Positions 40,190 through 51,589 of a stretch of DNA of 64,000 nucleotides are shown here, piece after piece (positions within the stretch are counted from its first letter, which is position 1; the number at the start of each line of letters is the position of its first letter). The position numbers and the translations under genes were made by a program. This DNA is from Prorocentrum cordatum (lineage: Eukaryota > Sar > Dinophyceae > Prorocentrales > Prorocentraceae): positions 229,001 to 293,000 of the forward strand of contig CAUYUJ010018059.1 in assembly GCA_963575745.1 (NCBI GenBank). Direction: 5' to 3'. The notes below the pieces were generated by a model. The model was not told the origin of the DNA. It saw only the letters and a program-made list of their open reading frames with translations, and made no database searches.

Positions 40190-41880
40190 ACCGGCGACGC
40201 CTGCCACCTGTTAGGCACATGTTGGCCCCGCCCCTCAGCGCACGCGCGCGTTTTTGTTTCACATCTGACGACTGCTCCGCCCCCAAGTCCGGTCCTTCGC
40301 TTGTGGCCCCTTCTTGGCCCGAGACTCGTGGAGAAACGTGCCCAGCGCGCACCCCACTCCCACTCCACGCATGTTAAGCGGATAACGACTTCGTCCTTGC
40401 CACGTTGGGTCGCTCGCACGCGGCCGCGTCGTCGCCCGCGACACGTGACACGCACACGCCCCGTGCGCAAGCGCGTGGCGCATGCTGTGCCCTCCTCTGT
40501 TGGGCTCCCCGCCGCGCACGTAATTTTACATGCAAAAAGGCTCGCCGGCCCCAAGTTGGGTTCCCTGGGTCCCGTGGACACGTGAGCACCCGCGCGCACG
40601 CGACAGGCGCAGGTTGGCCCTCCCCTCCGCGCACGCATGTTTGGCAGGTGGAATGCTCGGCACCCCCAGGTTAGGCCCCTCGCTTGCGACCCCGTCGTGG
40701 CCCGACGCACGTGAAGACACGTGCACCGCTCGCACGCGACAGGCGCATGTGGGGGGGGGGTCACATCCGTGCCCCCCCCCCTCCGCGCACGGATTTGCCA
40801 CCCCCGAGCTGGGTCCCCGTTGGGGCCCAGTGGACACGTGAACAGACGTGCTCCGCGCGCACGCGCCTGGCGCACGCTGCCCCCCTCATTCCGCGCACGC
40901 GTTTCTCCGCGTCTAAGGAGTAGCCGCCCGCAAGCTGCGTCCCTCGCTTACGGCCCCATCCCATCGCGGCCCGAAACGCGTGAAAACCACAAGCTCCACG
41001 CGCACGCGCCAGGCGCATGCAGGGTCCCCCCTGGGTTGCCCCCCCCCCACCCTCCCCCCGCTCTCCGCGCAGAAGTTTAACGTGTGAAGAACTCGCCACT
41101 CCCAAGTAAGCCCCCTGGGGCCCCGCGGACACGTGTAAACATGTGCCCCGCGCGCACGCGCCAGGGGCATGTTGCCCCCCCCTCCGCGCGCGTATTTTTT
41201 GCGTGTAACAGAGTTCGCCACCTGCAAGTTCTGTCCCTCGATTGCGACCCCGTCGTGGCCTGAAACACGTTCCAACACGTGCGCCGCGCGCACTCGCCAG
41301 GCGCATGTCGGGCTCCCCCTCCGTTAGGCCCCCCCCCCCCGCCGCGCACGCACTTTTTCGCGCAGAGAGTTTGCCACCCTCGAGTTGGATTCCCATGGGG
41401 CTCCGTGGACGCGTGTAACAACACACGCCCCGCGCGCACAAACGCCAGGGGCAAGTTGGGCTCCTCCGCCTTCGCGCCCGCATCTTCATGGGCAAAATAG
41501 TTCGCCACCTGCAAAATAGTTCGCCACCTGCAGGGTGGGTCCCTCGCGTGCGACCCCGTCGTGGACCCGAATGCACGTGAAAGCACACGCCCTGGGCGCA
41601 CTCGTCGGGGCGCATGCTGGGCCTTCCCCCCTCCGTTGAGCCCCCCCTCCGCGCACGTATTTTTTTCGAGCTGGAGAATTGCCGCCCCCAGGTTGGATCC
41701 CCCTGGGGCCCCGTGGGCATGCGAAAATAACACGTGCCCTGCGCGCACGCCCCAGGGACATGTTGGGCCCCCCCTCCTCTGCGCACATAGTTCAACGTCT
41801 AAAGAATTCGCCGCTTGCTAGTTGGGTCCCTCGCTTGCGGCTCCGTGCGCGTACTTTTCACGTGCCCAATGTCAAAGCCT
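40190..41880 (+). repeat. Degenerate higher-order repeat with two alternating monomer types
   Basis: About fourteen monomers of 110-130 bp. All have CACGTG, CGCGCGCACGCGCCAGGCGCATG, a C-rich run and CCGCGCACG. They alternate between an ending with GTCCCTCGCTTGCGACCCCGTCGTGG and one with TGGGTCCCCNTGGGGCCCCGTGGACACG. Long reverse-strand frames are artefacts. Confidence 0.8.
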
Positions 41881-42126
41881 GTTGCTCGACAGCCTCCTGG
41901 TACGTACCGGGCCGTTGGCCCGCAAACTAACAAGAGAACCATGCGCTGGAGCCCTCATCGGGAAAATGAGCCTGTGGGAGGCACCGGCCTCGTGGGGACT
42001 CGTGGAGGCCCGCTGCGAGCCACCCGTGGGGCCTTTGGGGGGAGCTCCCGAGGTGGTGTCCTGGGTGCTTCTTGGAGGCCTGCTGGCGGTCTCGGGGGCC
42101 ATCTTGGGGTGAAGGGCTCTCAATGG

Positions 42127-42300
42127 CAGTCCAGGCTCTCCTCCTCCTCCTCCTCTTCCCCCTCCTCCTCCCCCTCCTGCTCCTCCTGTTCCTCCTCATC
42201 CTCCTCCTCCTCCTCTTCCCTCCTCCTCCTCCTCCTCCTCCTCCTCCTCCTCCTCCTCCTCCTCCTTTTCCTCCTCCCCCTCCCACTCCTCCTCCTCCTC
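42127..42300 (+). repeat. (TCC)n pyrimidine tract
   Basis: Nearly pure CTC/TCC run, paired with a shorter GGA run at 42800-42895. Confidence 0.9.
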
Positions 42301-43200
42301 TGATTCAAGAGGCGTTTGCCAATCCGCCGACACCCCAATCAGTAAACTCGCAAACATTCACCGGGAGTCTCGGGGATGCAGACCAGGGCGGGCGCCATGT
42401 CTCGCTCATCGCTTGGCAAGAAAAGTTGAAGTTGCTACCACCTCGCGCCCAATGACATCCAGGTGGAGGCGATACAGCAGCATCGCGCGGAGATGGAACG
42501 CCGTGTAGGCAGGAGCTTGATTGGGTGGTCTGGCATGCTTCTGTCGGCCGTGTTCCTGGCCATGCCGAGGTTGCGGGTGTCTGTGCCCTGGGCGAACCTG
42601 ATTGTGGGCTGCGCGATCTGTGCAGCACTGGGCTGGTTGGGTACGCGAAGGGAAGGTGCCTCGGACATTGTCGAATAGTGCAAGCGACGCGTGGAGTTGC
42701 GCGAAGTAAATGGAACATTGGGGAGGATAACGAGGAGGCGACGCAGAGACGTTTAAAGACTGACGAGGACAGCGAGCAGGAGACAGACGAGGAGGGAGTG
42801 AGGAGGAGGAGGAGGAGGAGGAGGAGGAGGAGGAGGAGTAGGAGAAGGAATGCGAGCAGAAAAGGCTGAGGAGGAGGAGGAGGGCAGTTAGAGTGGAAGT
42901 AGTTTGGGGCATGGCGCAGCGTCGCAGGACGTCTCGTGGAGAAGATGGGAGCTTCTACGGAAGAGATAGGAGACGTGAATACGAGGATTACGAATAGGAC
43001 AAGCCAGAAGAGGAGATGGAGAGAAAGAGGGGATCTAAATTTTGGTGGGGACGAGTATGGTGAGGAGGACATGCACAATGAAGAGGATGATGGGCAGCAG
43101 AGAGGGGAGTGGAAAATTGATATTGAAAATGAGGAGGATGAGCCAGTGGGATAACTAACGCTTGTTAGGGCCTCTGGGGACGCCATAGAGCCCTATGGAA
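42301..43200. other. No gene recognised apart from the purine tract
   Basis: A short frame at 42463-42678 has a hydrophobic look (LIGWSGMLLSAVFLAMPRL) but there is no homologous copy or motif to support a gene. Confidence 0.3.
42800..42895 (+). repeat. (GGA)n purine tract
   Basis: GAGGAGGAGG run, opposite sense to 42127-42300, about 500 bp apart. Confidence 0.85.
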
Positions 43201-43860
43201 AGCTTCTTGGAAGCGCCTCTGAGGCCTCTGGGGGGCTCTTGGGCCCATCGTGGGTGGAAGCGCTCGGAATGTCAGCTCGTGCTTGCTCACCCTCTTGGAC
43301 CTTTCGTGAAGTCCTCTTGGGGCTCTCTTGGGCCATCTTGAGGGCCCTTGGGGCCGTCCTGGGGGGTCTCTTGGGGTCCTCCTGGGTCGTGTTTGATCAT
43401 GATTGGTCGTATTTGATTGTCTTTGGGGGCATCATAGGCCGTCTTGCGAAGATCTTGGGGGCCCCTTGGGTCTTCTTGGACACCGTGAAGTCTTTGAAAA
43501 GACATAGTTAGAGACACATATGTATATACATAGGTATGTGTACATATATATATATACACACATATATATATATATATGCATATATGTAAATGTATGTATG
43601 CACACATCTATATTCATATATGTACATATGCGTTTTCCTCAAGGAATGTAATGAAGTTTGGCCCTTGGAGCTCTCTCGGCGGTCCTCTGGGAGCACTTTT
43701 GGGCTGTCGTGGGGGCCATGGGGGCCGTCTCGAAGCCATCTGGGACCGCCGTGGGGCTACCTTGGGCCATCGCGACGCTTATGTGGACTGTCTTGGTGCC
43801 TTGTTTGGGCGGCGTTGGGGCTTTGGAGAAGTTCCGGAGGCGACAGGGATGCGTTTGGAA
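43200..43860 (+). repeat. CTTGGGG-type repeats around a TA/CA microsatellite
   Basis: 43200-43480 and 43660-43860 are degenerate CTCTTGGGGCC-type words. 43505-43640 alternates TATATA, CACACA and TATGTA. Confidence 0.75.
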
Positions 43861-44208
43861 GCTCTAGCCCCCACCCAAACCCCTCTGGCACCTCCCCGCG
43901 AACGCGAATTGGAGCTCAACGGGGGGGGGGGGGACGGGGAGGGGGACAGCCAATCATCTCACACGCCTGTGTACCTCCAGCGAGCGGGGGTGTGCGGATG
44001 TGGGGCCCCGTGTTAGGCCGTCGTGGGGGCCTTTCGGGGGGGCCCCTAAACAGATGTCCCGGGGGGGACTGGCAGCGCCCTGCTTGACGTCACAACATAT
44101 TGTAGCCTATTTGACAGGATGAGGACCCTGCCTCCTCTACATCCCATCCAATACAGCCACACTGTCTGCGATGTACGATGCGACATGACCACGTTGCGAT
44201 GTACGATG

Positions 44209-45195
44209 CGACTTGTTAGCGGAGCTGGCCACACTCTCGTGCGGTTCGCTTTCACATTTGGTTTCAACTTATTCTTCGACGGCACGCCCCTAGCGGACTT
44301 GCTGGTGCTCCTTACTATGAGCCCATGCTCCATCCGCGACTCCGTGGATCTATCTGAGCTTGGAAACAAGCCTGACACAACAGAGCCGGCCCGAGAGGAT
44401 GTTACACACGTTCACCAGTGGAGTACTTCAACCCGGAAGGCTTAACATGTTTTCAATGGCCACATCCGTCAAGCCAGCGGGACTTGCTTATTTTTCGACT
44501 AAGGACTTGGGCAACTCCCTACTGCGCAAGAGTGGGATGACGCCGTGCGGAATCGTGCTGAGCTTTCAGCCACGACCTGACCAAGTCCACTGACACAGAT
44601 GTGTCGCGCAGAACTGTGCCTGCGCAACACTCCGGAAAGTTTCTGCATGATGGGACAAGTTGTCTACACTATCAAGTGGCACAGAATCGGACCCGCTATT
44701 GGATACATGCACCGAGTGAGAGGAAATGATAATTCCCCTCCCCGCTATGGGGACCCTGCCGGGATTGGCTTGTACTGACAGGTTCGCGCATGACCCCACA
44801 ATGACAAGCAGACGCCCTCAAGCGAGGGTTTGGTGGTCTTGCGCTCAAGATCGCCATGCGCGCCCCTCGGGGCATCATCAACTTATACGAAGCACCTACA
44901 CCGACCCAGTAACCCACATCATGTTTATTAAGAATGTGCATTTCGAGCATCTTGGGCATAAGCGACAGCTCACCTCAGGCACCCAGCTGATCGACTTCCT
45001 TGTGCCAAACAGCGAGCGCATGGATGAAACATGTTATGAGTGGGTTCGAAATTGCACAACTTGAACACAATCAGCAGTATTCGACATACTGCCAATTTCT
45101 ACCCGCTGTCCCATTCCGTCCCATGGGGGTCGGCATTCAGAGGGCCATGCAGCTATTGTCAAAACTCCGCCAGATGCCACGCACCCAACCATAAT
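44209..45195 (+). pseudogene. gag: Relic of a related retrotransposon (primer site and gag fragment)
   Basis: TGTTAGCGGAGCTGGCCACACTCTCGTGCGG matches the primer site and start of the element at 12161 on. Further on, CACCGACCCAGTAACCCACATCATGTT, GACAGCTCACCTCAGGCACCCAGCTGATCGACTTCC and AGGGCCATGCAGCTATTGTC match 12810-13090. Several stops and indels break the frame, and homology ends at CACGCACCCAAC. No LTR is seen. It keeps one perfect GNRA hairpin at 44358 with a stem (GCTTG/CAAGC) found nowhere as a perfect pair in the intact element. Confidence 0.85.
44358..44371 (+). repeat. GNRA hairpin in the relic element
   Basis: GCTTG-GAAA-CAAGC, five perfect pairs, followed by C, reading L-G-N-K-P. 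Confidence 0.8.
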
Positions 45196-46790
45196 TCAAA
45201 ACACTACTCGAGCTAATGGGGCGATCGAAGTCGTAGTAGTCTGCGGTGAAGGACCACGCTGGCTGAGCGAACAGCGACGGGTGCCCCGCAGAGCTGTCGA
45301 ATGGAATGGCGGCTTCGTCGAAGATGTGAGCCCTTGCCCTTGCAGCAGGACAAAAATCCTACTCGGACGGCTTGTGCCGAGGTGTGCTGAAGGCTTGCAA
45401 GCGAAGGCAAGCTGGCTCGCGGGCCAGCCGCCGGGGGAGCCGTTATCGTCGCTCCGTGGCGCCATCGCGCCGCTGCGCGCGTGCGGCTCCCGTACCAGCG
45501 GCGAGGGCCGTGTGCGGCCAGCGCGCGGCCGAGAAATGGGGCGTGCGCCTCTCTTGCCGTGCGCGTGCCTCCAATCAGCCTCACATTCACTTAAAGGATC
45601 CGACTTGAAGAAGGAACACTTACTTGTCACAAGGGGCTCGGTCGTTCCTTGGGTTTGCATGCGTTCCGCTACCTTTTTGGCGGCGGTCTCCCCTGGTGTT
45701 CCTTCGGACTTCGTAGACTTACTTGGAAAAAATGGGGCTTCGTTCCTTATTTATCGTTCCGTAGGTCAGGCCGAATACTGTAGCGGTACGTTGCAAGCAT
45801 TGGCGTGTAAAGTCATGAATTGAACACCCGCCGACAATCGCAGACACGAGAACCCTGACCTGGGAAAGCCGGGCAAGGGATACGCTTGTTTGTCGGAATG
45901 TAGGGGTTATACGGCACATTTCTGGCTGATATGTGGGAAGGTCCAGGAGGAGAAGGGGTTCGAGAGCAGCAGGATGAGGGGTCTCGCACGGAGGAGCGGG
46001 AGGGGACGGCGATGAGGGAACGTGGCAGAAGTAGCACCAGAAACACGGCCTGTTGCCCACCTGGGCCGCCGATGGGCTGGCCTCCTGCGCTCCCTCGGTA
46101 TACCTGTCTCGATTCGTGATTGTGTTGCCCACCGGATTTGGAGGGAACAAGAACGAGGGGGAAACAAGACAAGGAGGACGAGGGATGAAGAGGAAGGAGG
46201 AGGAGGATGAGGAGGAGGAGGGGAAGGAACACGCGTATGGTTCTGGACCTGCTTGGGATCCCGGAAGCCTGCGGGGACTCCCCAGGATGTCGACGGGCTC
46301 CCGCAGACTCCCAGAGGGAGGCATTGCGCTTCTTCGTTGGCGTGCCTTCTGGCGGCGCCGAGTTCATCCGCCGCCCCCTTGGCCGCCCCCCCCCTTCTCT
46401 TGCACCAGCCCCTTTCTGCTGGACCCCCTTGTGGAGGACGATCAATGAGGAGGAACCATGTTGCCAAATAATTTCCAGATATCTAAAACATGCGTTAACC
46501 ATGTTTTAAGCATGTAAAACATGTTTCAAACATGTTCCCCGTGCCGGGCGTGCCTGCGTGCCCTTGCGTTCCTCGGGGTGCAGTCGGAAGTGCGCGGTGC
46601 GCGACTCGCGGGTGCTCCCATGCCGGCCTTAGGGCGTCCGCGCGCGGCAATCCAATGTTTTTCCTGCGCGGCCGCGCCAAGCTGCGCCCCCCCCTCTCGC
46701 AACAGGGATCCCGGCCCGTTCGTGGACTTGGTCGTCGTGGTCACAAGGCGCCCTGGGGTCGGACAGAGGGTTGCCGAGGGACAGCGGACG
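45196..46790. other. No gene recognised
   Basis: GC-rich with GGA-like stretches (46190-46220) and AACATG palindromes (46485-46535). Several overlapping frames but no motif. Confidence 0.35.
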
Positions 46791-46796
46791 TAGGCA

Positions 46797-47240
46797 GAGA
46801 GAGAGGGAGGGAGAGAGAAAGAGAGAGAGAGAGAGAGAGCCCTCCCCCAGCCCTTGCCACTCTTGCTTATCCTGCTCGCCGTCTTCTGGCACCTTTACCA
46901 TGCACCGAAGGCCCCCTTTCATGTTGGCACACCCGTCACACGGTTCGTGGCCCCATAGGGAGCTCTACCGATTACCCCAGTGGCATGGTTCGCATGCCGC
47001 CACCCCTTTCTTTCATGTCGGCACACCCCTCACATTTTTCGTGGCAGCGGCATGAACTGCACGCCGCCCCCGTCCACATTGGCACACCCCGCATGCGTTT
47101 CGTGGCACCATAGGGAGCTCCACCGAAGGCCCCAACGGCAGCGCCCGCATGGCGGCCCCACCCCGTTGCCTCGCACCTCTTGCGCGCTTCGTGCCCATAG
47201 GGGTCTCCAACGGATGCAGGTCTCACATCGGCGGTATCCA
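46797..47240 (+). repeat. (GA)n run and degenerate tandem repeats of about 85 bp
   Basis: 46797-46842 is GAGAGA. After it, words GGCACACCC.TCAC, TTCGTGGC.CCATAGGGAGCTC and GGCAGCGCC.GCATG.CGC recur four times. Confidence 0.65.
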
Positions 47241-47329
47241 TGACTGCATGTGGTTGGGTCCTCGGTTCGGATGATTGAATGTTGTGTTATGTTGTCCGCC
47301 TTGGTTCGCCGACGCTCCCAATAAGCCCC

Positions 47330-48500
47330 AGCAGCACCCAATATCTTCCCAAGGTCTGTTCCAGAGGCCCTCAAGAGGGCGCCCACATTGCCCAAGAGAA
47401 CCCAAAGACGCCCCAGTACACCTCCAGGACAGCCCACAGAGGCACCGAATCGCAAATCAAACATCCAAGAAACTCACTCCGACACTCCACGACAGCCCCT
47501 CATGCCCGAAAATTCGCCCCACGGGCCCCAAGGAGGCGCTGGGAAGGCCCCAGGAGATCCCCGAGACGGCCCAAGAGGCCTCCCAGATGGCGCAAGAGGG
47601 CCCCAAGAATGCCCCCAGAGGGGAACGGAAACCGAAGCGTCAAGTTTTCCGCCCCGACGTGCTCTCAGGCAGCTCAAACAGACCTCCAAAGAGGCCCCCA
47701 ACAGGTCGCAAGGGGTGCTCAAGAGGCGCCCCAGTCGGGCCCAGGCGACCCCGAACAGGTCCCCCAAAGGCTCCGGAGGGCGGGAGAACGGCGGCAGGGT
47801 ATGTATATACAGGCGTATGCTTGTCAAGGGCTTGGGACTGCTGGGACCTAAGCTCGCGCGAAGCGCGCGACTGGTTCTAGCATGCATGCGCGTATAGATA
47901 CATAAATGGGCAGGGGGTCCCGGGGCCCCCAAAGTGCACTGGTTTGTCTTCCGCCCGTTTCGGGCCCGACGGGGAGCGCCACAAAATGTCAAGATGGGCC
48001 CAGAGACGTCCAAGAGGGCGCCAAGATGGCCCAAGAGCGCTCCAAAGAGAGCGTCCAAAGACCGCACAAGAGCGTTTCAAACTTTGTCCAACATGGCTTG
48101 AATACAGCCCAAGAGTGCTTAAAGACGGCCAGTATGCCTTCAAAAGAATTCCCACGATGCACCCGGGTGGCGGAACAAGAAGGTTTTCCGAGGGTGTTTG
48201 AAGGTTTTTCGTGTTCTCGCTGTTTCGTGCTTCCGACGGTCCAAGACAGCCCACGAGGCCCCAGACACCAGCTCAAGACGGCCCAAAGGCACCCAAAGAG
48301 GGCGCCACGACGTCGCAAGAGAGTCCCAAAACGGGCCAAGAGCGTCCCAAAACGGCCCAAGAGGCGCCCTAGGTCGCCCAAGAGGGCCTCAAGACGGCCC
48401 CAAGAGGGGCCCTAGAGGGGGAACACGAACTGACAATTCGAGACTTCCGCCCCAAGAGGCCTCCAGGAGGCCCCAAGAGGTCCCCAACATAGCCCAAGAG
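47330..48500 (-). repeat. GCCCAAGAGGGC minisatellite (reverse sense of the CTCTTGGGGCC family)
   Basis: Long degenerate series of GCCCAAGAGG, CCCCAAGAGG and GGCGCCAAGATGG words. Frames through it are Pro/Arg/Lys artefacts. Confidence 0.75.
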
Positions 48501-48754
48501 GCCCGCTTAGAGAGGAGGAGGAATGAGGAAGAGGCAGGAGGAAAACCATAATGTTGACCTCAGTTTTTCAGGACCTCCTTGTTGTCTCAATGCGGTCAGC
48601 ACTCTACCAGCTAGAACTTAAGCGCGCGCGAAACGCGCGTGATTGTTCTAGTATATCTATCTATACGACCGCCCTGCGGGCGATAAGGAGGTTGGGGGGG
48701 ATTGAGATCAAGTGCCCACCCTGACTGACCTCCAGCCTGTCACCTTGATATCAT

Positions 48755-48842
48755 CGCTCTGTTTCTCTCTGCCTCTCTCTCTCTCTTTCTGTCTCTCTCT
48801 CTCTCTATCTCTCCCTCTCCCTCCCTCTCCCTCTCTATCAGA
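48755..48842 (+). repeat. (TC)n microsatellite
   Basis: CTCTCT-rich run with small interruptions. Confidence 0.85.
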
Positions 48843-49249
48843 GTCCCTCCACCTCAATAGTGATCGCGATGACGATAAGATCCCACTATTTTCCTATCCG
48901 TCGACCGACCTATCGGTGAATCCCACTGTCGATCTCACTATCAACCTCAAGAGCAACATGAGAAAGCCCGCCGCAGGCGCCGAAACACGATTTGTTGTCG
49001 GACAGCGACAGGACAACCATCGGCACAACCACCAGACAACCATCAGGACAATCACAAGACAACCATGAGACAACCATCGCATATTATATAAGATGTATTG
49101 GATGGGATAAGATGGAATGGATAAGATAAGATGGATCGGATTGGAAACTATTGATTGGATTGGCCCGCCGCATGCGCAGAAACAAATGAATTCTTCACGC
49201 TTCGCGTATCCCCACCAGCCCATCTCAAAACAGCAACTCTTGCGAAACA

Positions 49250-49800
49250 TGAGGCCTCGTGGTGCCTCCTGGGGACCTCTTGTGGGCCATCTGGGGAACT
49301 CTAGGGGCCATCTGGTGGACCTCTGGGGGCCATCGTGGGGGGCTTGTATGAGCGCTGCCCGTCCTCCTGGTGTGACTCGTTCGGGCTCCGCGTGGTGTGA
49401 GTCGTTCGAGGCCCGCGTCGTGGTGTGAGTCGTTCGGGCTCCTCATGGTGTGAGTCGTTCGGGCGGCTCGTCCTGGTGTGAGTCGTTCGGGCCCCTCCTT
49501 GTGGTGTGAGTCGTTCGGGCTCTTCGTGGTGTGAGTCGTTCGGGCCCCTCGTCCTGGTGTGAGTCGTTCGGGCTCCTCGTGGGGCCTCTTGGGGGCCTCT
49601 TGGAGCCTCTTGGGGCCTCTTGGGGGCCTCTTGGGGGCCTCTTGGGGGCCTCTTGGGGCCTCTTGGGGCCTCTTGGGGGGGGCCCCTTGGGGGCCTCTTG
49701 GGGGCCTCTTGGGGCCTCTTGGGGGCCTCTTGGGGGCCTCTTGGAGGCCTCTTGGGAGCCTCCTGGGGGCCTCTTGGGGCCATCTTGGGGCCTCTGGCGA
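49250..49800 (+). repeat. CTCTTGGGGGCC array enclosing a small GAGTCGTTCGGG array
   Basis: 49250-49340 and 49575-49800 are near-perfect CCTCTTGGGGG copies. 49370-49575 has about eight monomers of the GTGTGAGTCGTTCGGGC family that dominates 51.6-53.6 kb. Confidence 0.85.
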
Positions 49801-49959
49801 TCTCTTCAGAAGCGCAAATGAGCGCTGCCCCTTGAGAAGGACAAAATGAGCCCAAAACCGTCGTAAAATCAATGATTTTGCTATGAAGGAAGAGGAGCGC
49901 GGCCCCCTTCAGAAGGCCAAAATGGGGCAGAAACCGTAGTAAAATCAATGATTTTGGGT

Positions 49960-50410
49960 TCAAAGAAGAGGAGAGGGTTTTTTCTCGTTCCCCCCGTCGG
50001 GGGCAGAATTCTCGTGAGGGGTGTCGTTTTTTGTGGGCCTCCAAGGAGTCGAAATGGACCCCCCTGACGACCCGCGGGGCTCCCTCTCCAGGCCCAGGGG
50101 GAGGGGGTAGGGGCAGGGGTAAACCCCTCCCCGAAGGGAAAGAAGGGGGGCGGGCTCTCTAAACCACTCACGCCCAAAGGGCTGGTGGGATTTCTGTCAG
50201 TACCCCCGTCGGGGCCACGATCGTCGTGAGGGGTGTCGAATTTTAGCTCTCCCAGGGATAGACAAAGGACCCTCTGACGATCCGCGGAAGGCCCCTTCCA
50301 GGCCCAGGGGGAGGGGGTAGGGGGAGGGGTCAACCCCTCGCCGAAGGGGAAGAAGGGGGGTTGAGAACAGAGCGGACTCCCGAAACCACTCACGCTCAAA
50401 GGGCTGGTGG
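49960..50410 (+). repeat. 210-bp tandem repeat
   Basis: GGCCCAGGGGGAGGGGGTAGG at 50091 recurs at 50301. CCCCGTCGGGG, GTCGTGAGGGGTGTCG, CCCCTCCCCGAAGGG and AAAGGGCTGGTGGGATTTC repeat with the same spacing. Confidence 0.85.
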
Positions 50411-50454
50411 GATTTCGTTTTTCGGGGTTTCAGTGCGCACTTGTCCGGTGGAGT

Positions 50455-50830
50455 TCCAGTGTCACAGAAGATGCCTCTGTAGCTTCCTCGTCGTCAAGAC
50501 GCTTCGAATGCTCTGTAGTTTCCTCGTAGCCTCCTTTCCATGCTTCTGTAGCTTCCACGCACTCCTGCGTCGCCGAGTTTCTTCTTGCAGCGTCCTTGTC
50601 GTGTCGCGGGGTGCGTTTGTGTCACTTCGGTGTTGCTGCGCCTTGAGACGTGTCTCTGCAGTTTCTTCGTCTCATCGGGGACTCCAGCGTCACCGAATTT
50701 GTTCCCGTATTGTGCTTGTCGTTCCAGGTCGTGCGTACGCGCGCAGAATGTTTCTCTGCAGCGTCCTCGTCGCATCAGGATCTCCAGCGTCACAGAATGT
50801 ATCCTTGTAGCGCCTCTTCTTCCAGGGCGG
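50455..50830 (+). repeat. Degenerate repeat of TCTGTAGCTTCCTCGTCG words
   Basis: Recurring CTCTGCAG.GTCCTCGTCGCATC and CTCCAGCGTCAC.GAAT words at 50-60 bp spacing. Confidence 0.6.
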
Positions 50831-51589
50831 CGTGGTCCTGAGTCGCCGCGGGCGACTCGCCGCGGACGGTTCCATTCGATTCCACGGGCGATCGTGCGCA
50901 TGTAGTTTGCCACGCGCCTGCGCGCGCGCGGAGAGGGCCTGGGCGCCCTGTCGCCTGCGGGCGACCGCGCGGGTTACTCCCCGCAAAAGCCAAAAAGGGC
51001 ATTTCCACACGCCAGGTAAAGCCTAAAAGGGCTTTCGTCTGCCTGATCCTTGCCCCCCGCTTTCCTCCTTCTTCTTTCATCGAAGTCAGAACCCCCGCCC
51101 CCTATGACGTCCTCCGCTGGCCTGGGTGGTCTACTCAGGTCGCGGGGGGGGATAGGGGGGGGGTCGTTGCCACGGCTGGTGCCTCGTTTTCATGACGGGG
51201 AGGGGGGGGGTGCACCGTTCCCTCGGATGGGCACATCCCCCCCTCCAAGGGCCTCCGAGCCCTCCCTCTCCGTCCTTTTCTTCTCCCTGATCCTTCCCTC
51301 CCTCGCGGTTTTCGAAGCCTTTGGCGTCTCCGCCCACCACCCTTGGGAGTATCCTAATGGCCTCCGGCCCACCCCGCCACCGTGCCGTGCCGGTGGGCAA
51401 GAGGCGCGTGGAGTAGACGAGATGGTTCAAGGGGGAGCCAGTGGCTTCAATCGGGCGTTGTGGAGCGCACGCGCGTAGTTGGGTTCTGCAGGGTTTCCCT
51501 GGGGGTTGTTTTTTTGTCAGTGTATGCATAGGGGGAAATGTTGTCGAATTTGGGACGTATTGTTCTCTCTTTTTGTATGCGTCTGGGTC
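50831..51589. other. No gene recognised
   Basis: GC-rich sequence without repeat unit or domain. Confidence 0.35.

Noticed and set aside
40761-41795. Reverse-strand protein of 344 residues
   Set aside because: It is a frame through a degenerate satellite and repeats Cys/Arg/Ala words without a domain.
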